A stretch of 23,251 bases of DNA from DATGIQ01 sp035295665 (GTDB taxonomy: Bacteria; Planctomycetota; Planctomycetia; Gemmatales; Gemmataceae), in NCBI GenBank assembly GCA_035295665.1, contig DATGIQ010000161.1, forward strand, positions 1-23,251, given 5' to 3'. The notes beneath the pieces were generated by a model, which was given only the letters and a program-made list of their open reading frames with translations, was not told where the DNA came from and ran no database searches. Both the position numbers and the translations under genes were made by a program. Position 1 is the first letter of the stretch. Every line of letters begins with the position of its first letter. Positions 23,217-23,251 of this stretch are shown in pieces.

Positions 23217-23251
23217 TTCTGCCCAGTAGATTCTGCCACTGAAAAGATCCA

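Noticed and set aside
1..23251. CRISPR arrays, insertion sequences, rRNA, riboswitches, integrase or transposase genes
   Set aside because: None recognisable on either strand; no regularly spaced direct repeats and no DDE or tyrosine-recombinase motifs in any open frame examined.

Overview
This window looks like a chromosomal piece of a planctomycete (Planctomycetota). I infer this from the gene content, not from a marker gene. It has two secreted PQQ-type beta-propeller proteins whose mature ends start with a W-P-x-W-R-G-P signature, a 3-keto-disaccharide hydrolase (DUF1080) protein, a CRTAC1-like FG-GAP/UnbV protein next to a TPR protein, a LamG protein, and long secreted hydrolases. Gene orientation alternates often and operons are short. 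No rRNA, intact tRNA, CRISPR array, transposase or integrase gene is visible.

Layout. 17-1615: histidine ammonia-lyase (hutH), alone and apparently leaderless. 1767-8594: a carbohydrate-related block. It holds a secreted alpha/beta hydrolase of acetylxylan-esterase type (minus), then divergently a DUF1080 protein translationally coupled to an MFS transporter (plus), then convergently a large secreted glycoside-hydrolase-like protein (minus). 8636-9997: a DUF1704/QEGLA zinc peptidase-like protein just upstream of, and co-oriented with, that last gene. 10097-12081: an orphan PxpC-like carboxyltransferase-fold protein and a D-2-hydroxyacid dehydrogenase, closed by a very strong hairpin. 12185-14625 (minus): a TlpA-like thioredoxin protein, a small helical secreted protein and a PQQ-propeller protein. 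14803-16536: a secreted amidase-signature protein. 16563-17828 (minus): a second PQQ-propeller protein.

17829-18990 is the odd region. It is over 1.1 kb with no intact gene but holds recognisable debris: the 3' half of a tRNA-Met-like gene, a SWIM-zinc-finger protein fragment cut off just before its zinc ligands, a short 5' piece of a tRNA-Ser-like gene, and four GTTAAC palindromes within 37 bases. I read it as the scar of an integrated and decayed element near tRNA genes. 18991-19761 is a secreted LamG protein with a clear terminator. 19958-23216 holds a CRTAC1-like protein followed by a membrane-anchored TPR protein. The lipoprotein leader of the CRTAC1-like gene lies in a different frame from the body, and two copies of a GC-rich imperfect palindrome bracket the gene.

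Working picture: the 1.8-8.6 kb block could release and import sugars from an acetylated, possibly glucuronoxylan-like polymer. The PQQ, thioredoxin, amidase, LamG, CRTAC1 and TPR proteins are envelope or periplasmic proteins of types that planctomycetes carry in many copies. I see no complete new system. The most original signals are the tRNA/SWIM scar, the GTTAAC cluster, the palindromes with the frameshifted leader around the CRTAC1-like gene, and promoter-adjacent, Shine-Dalgarno-less starts.
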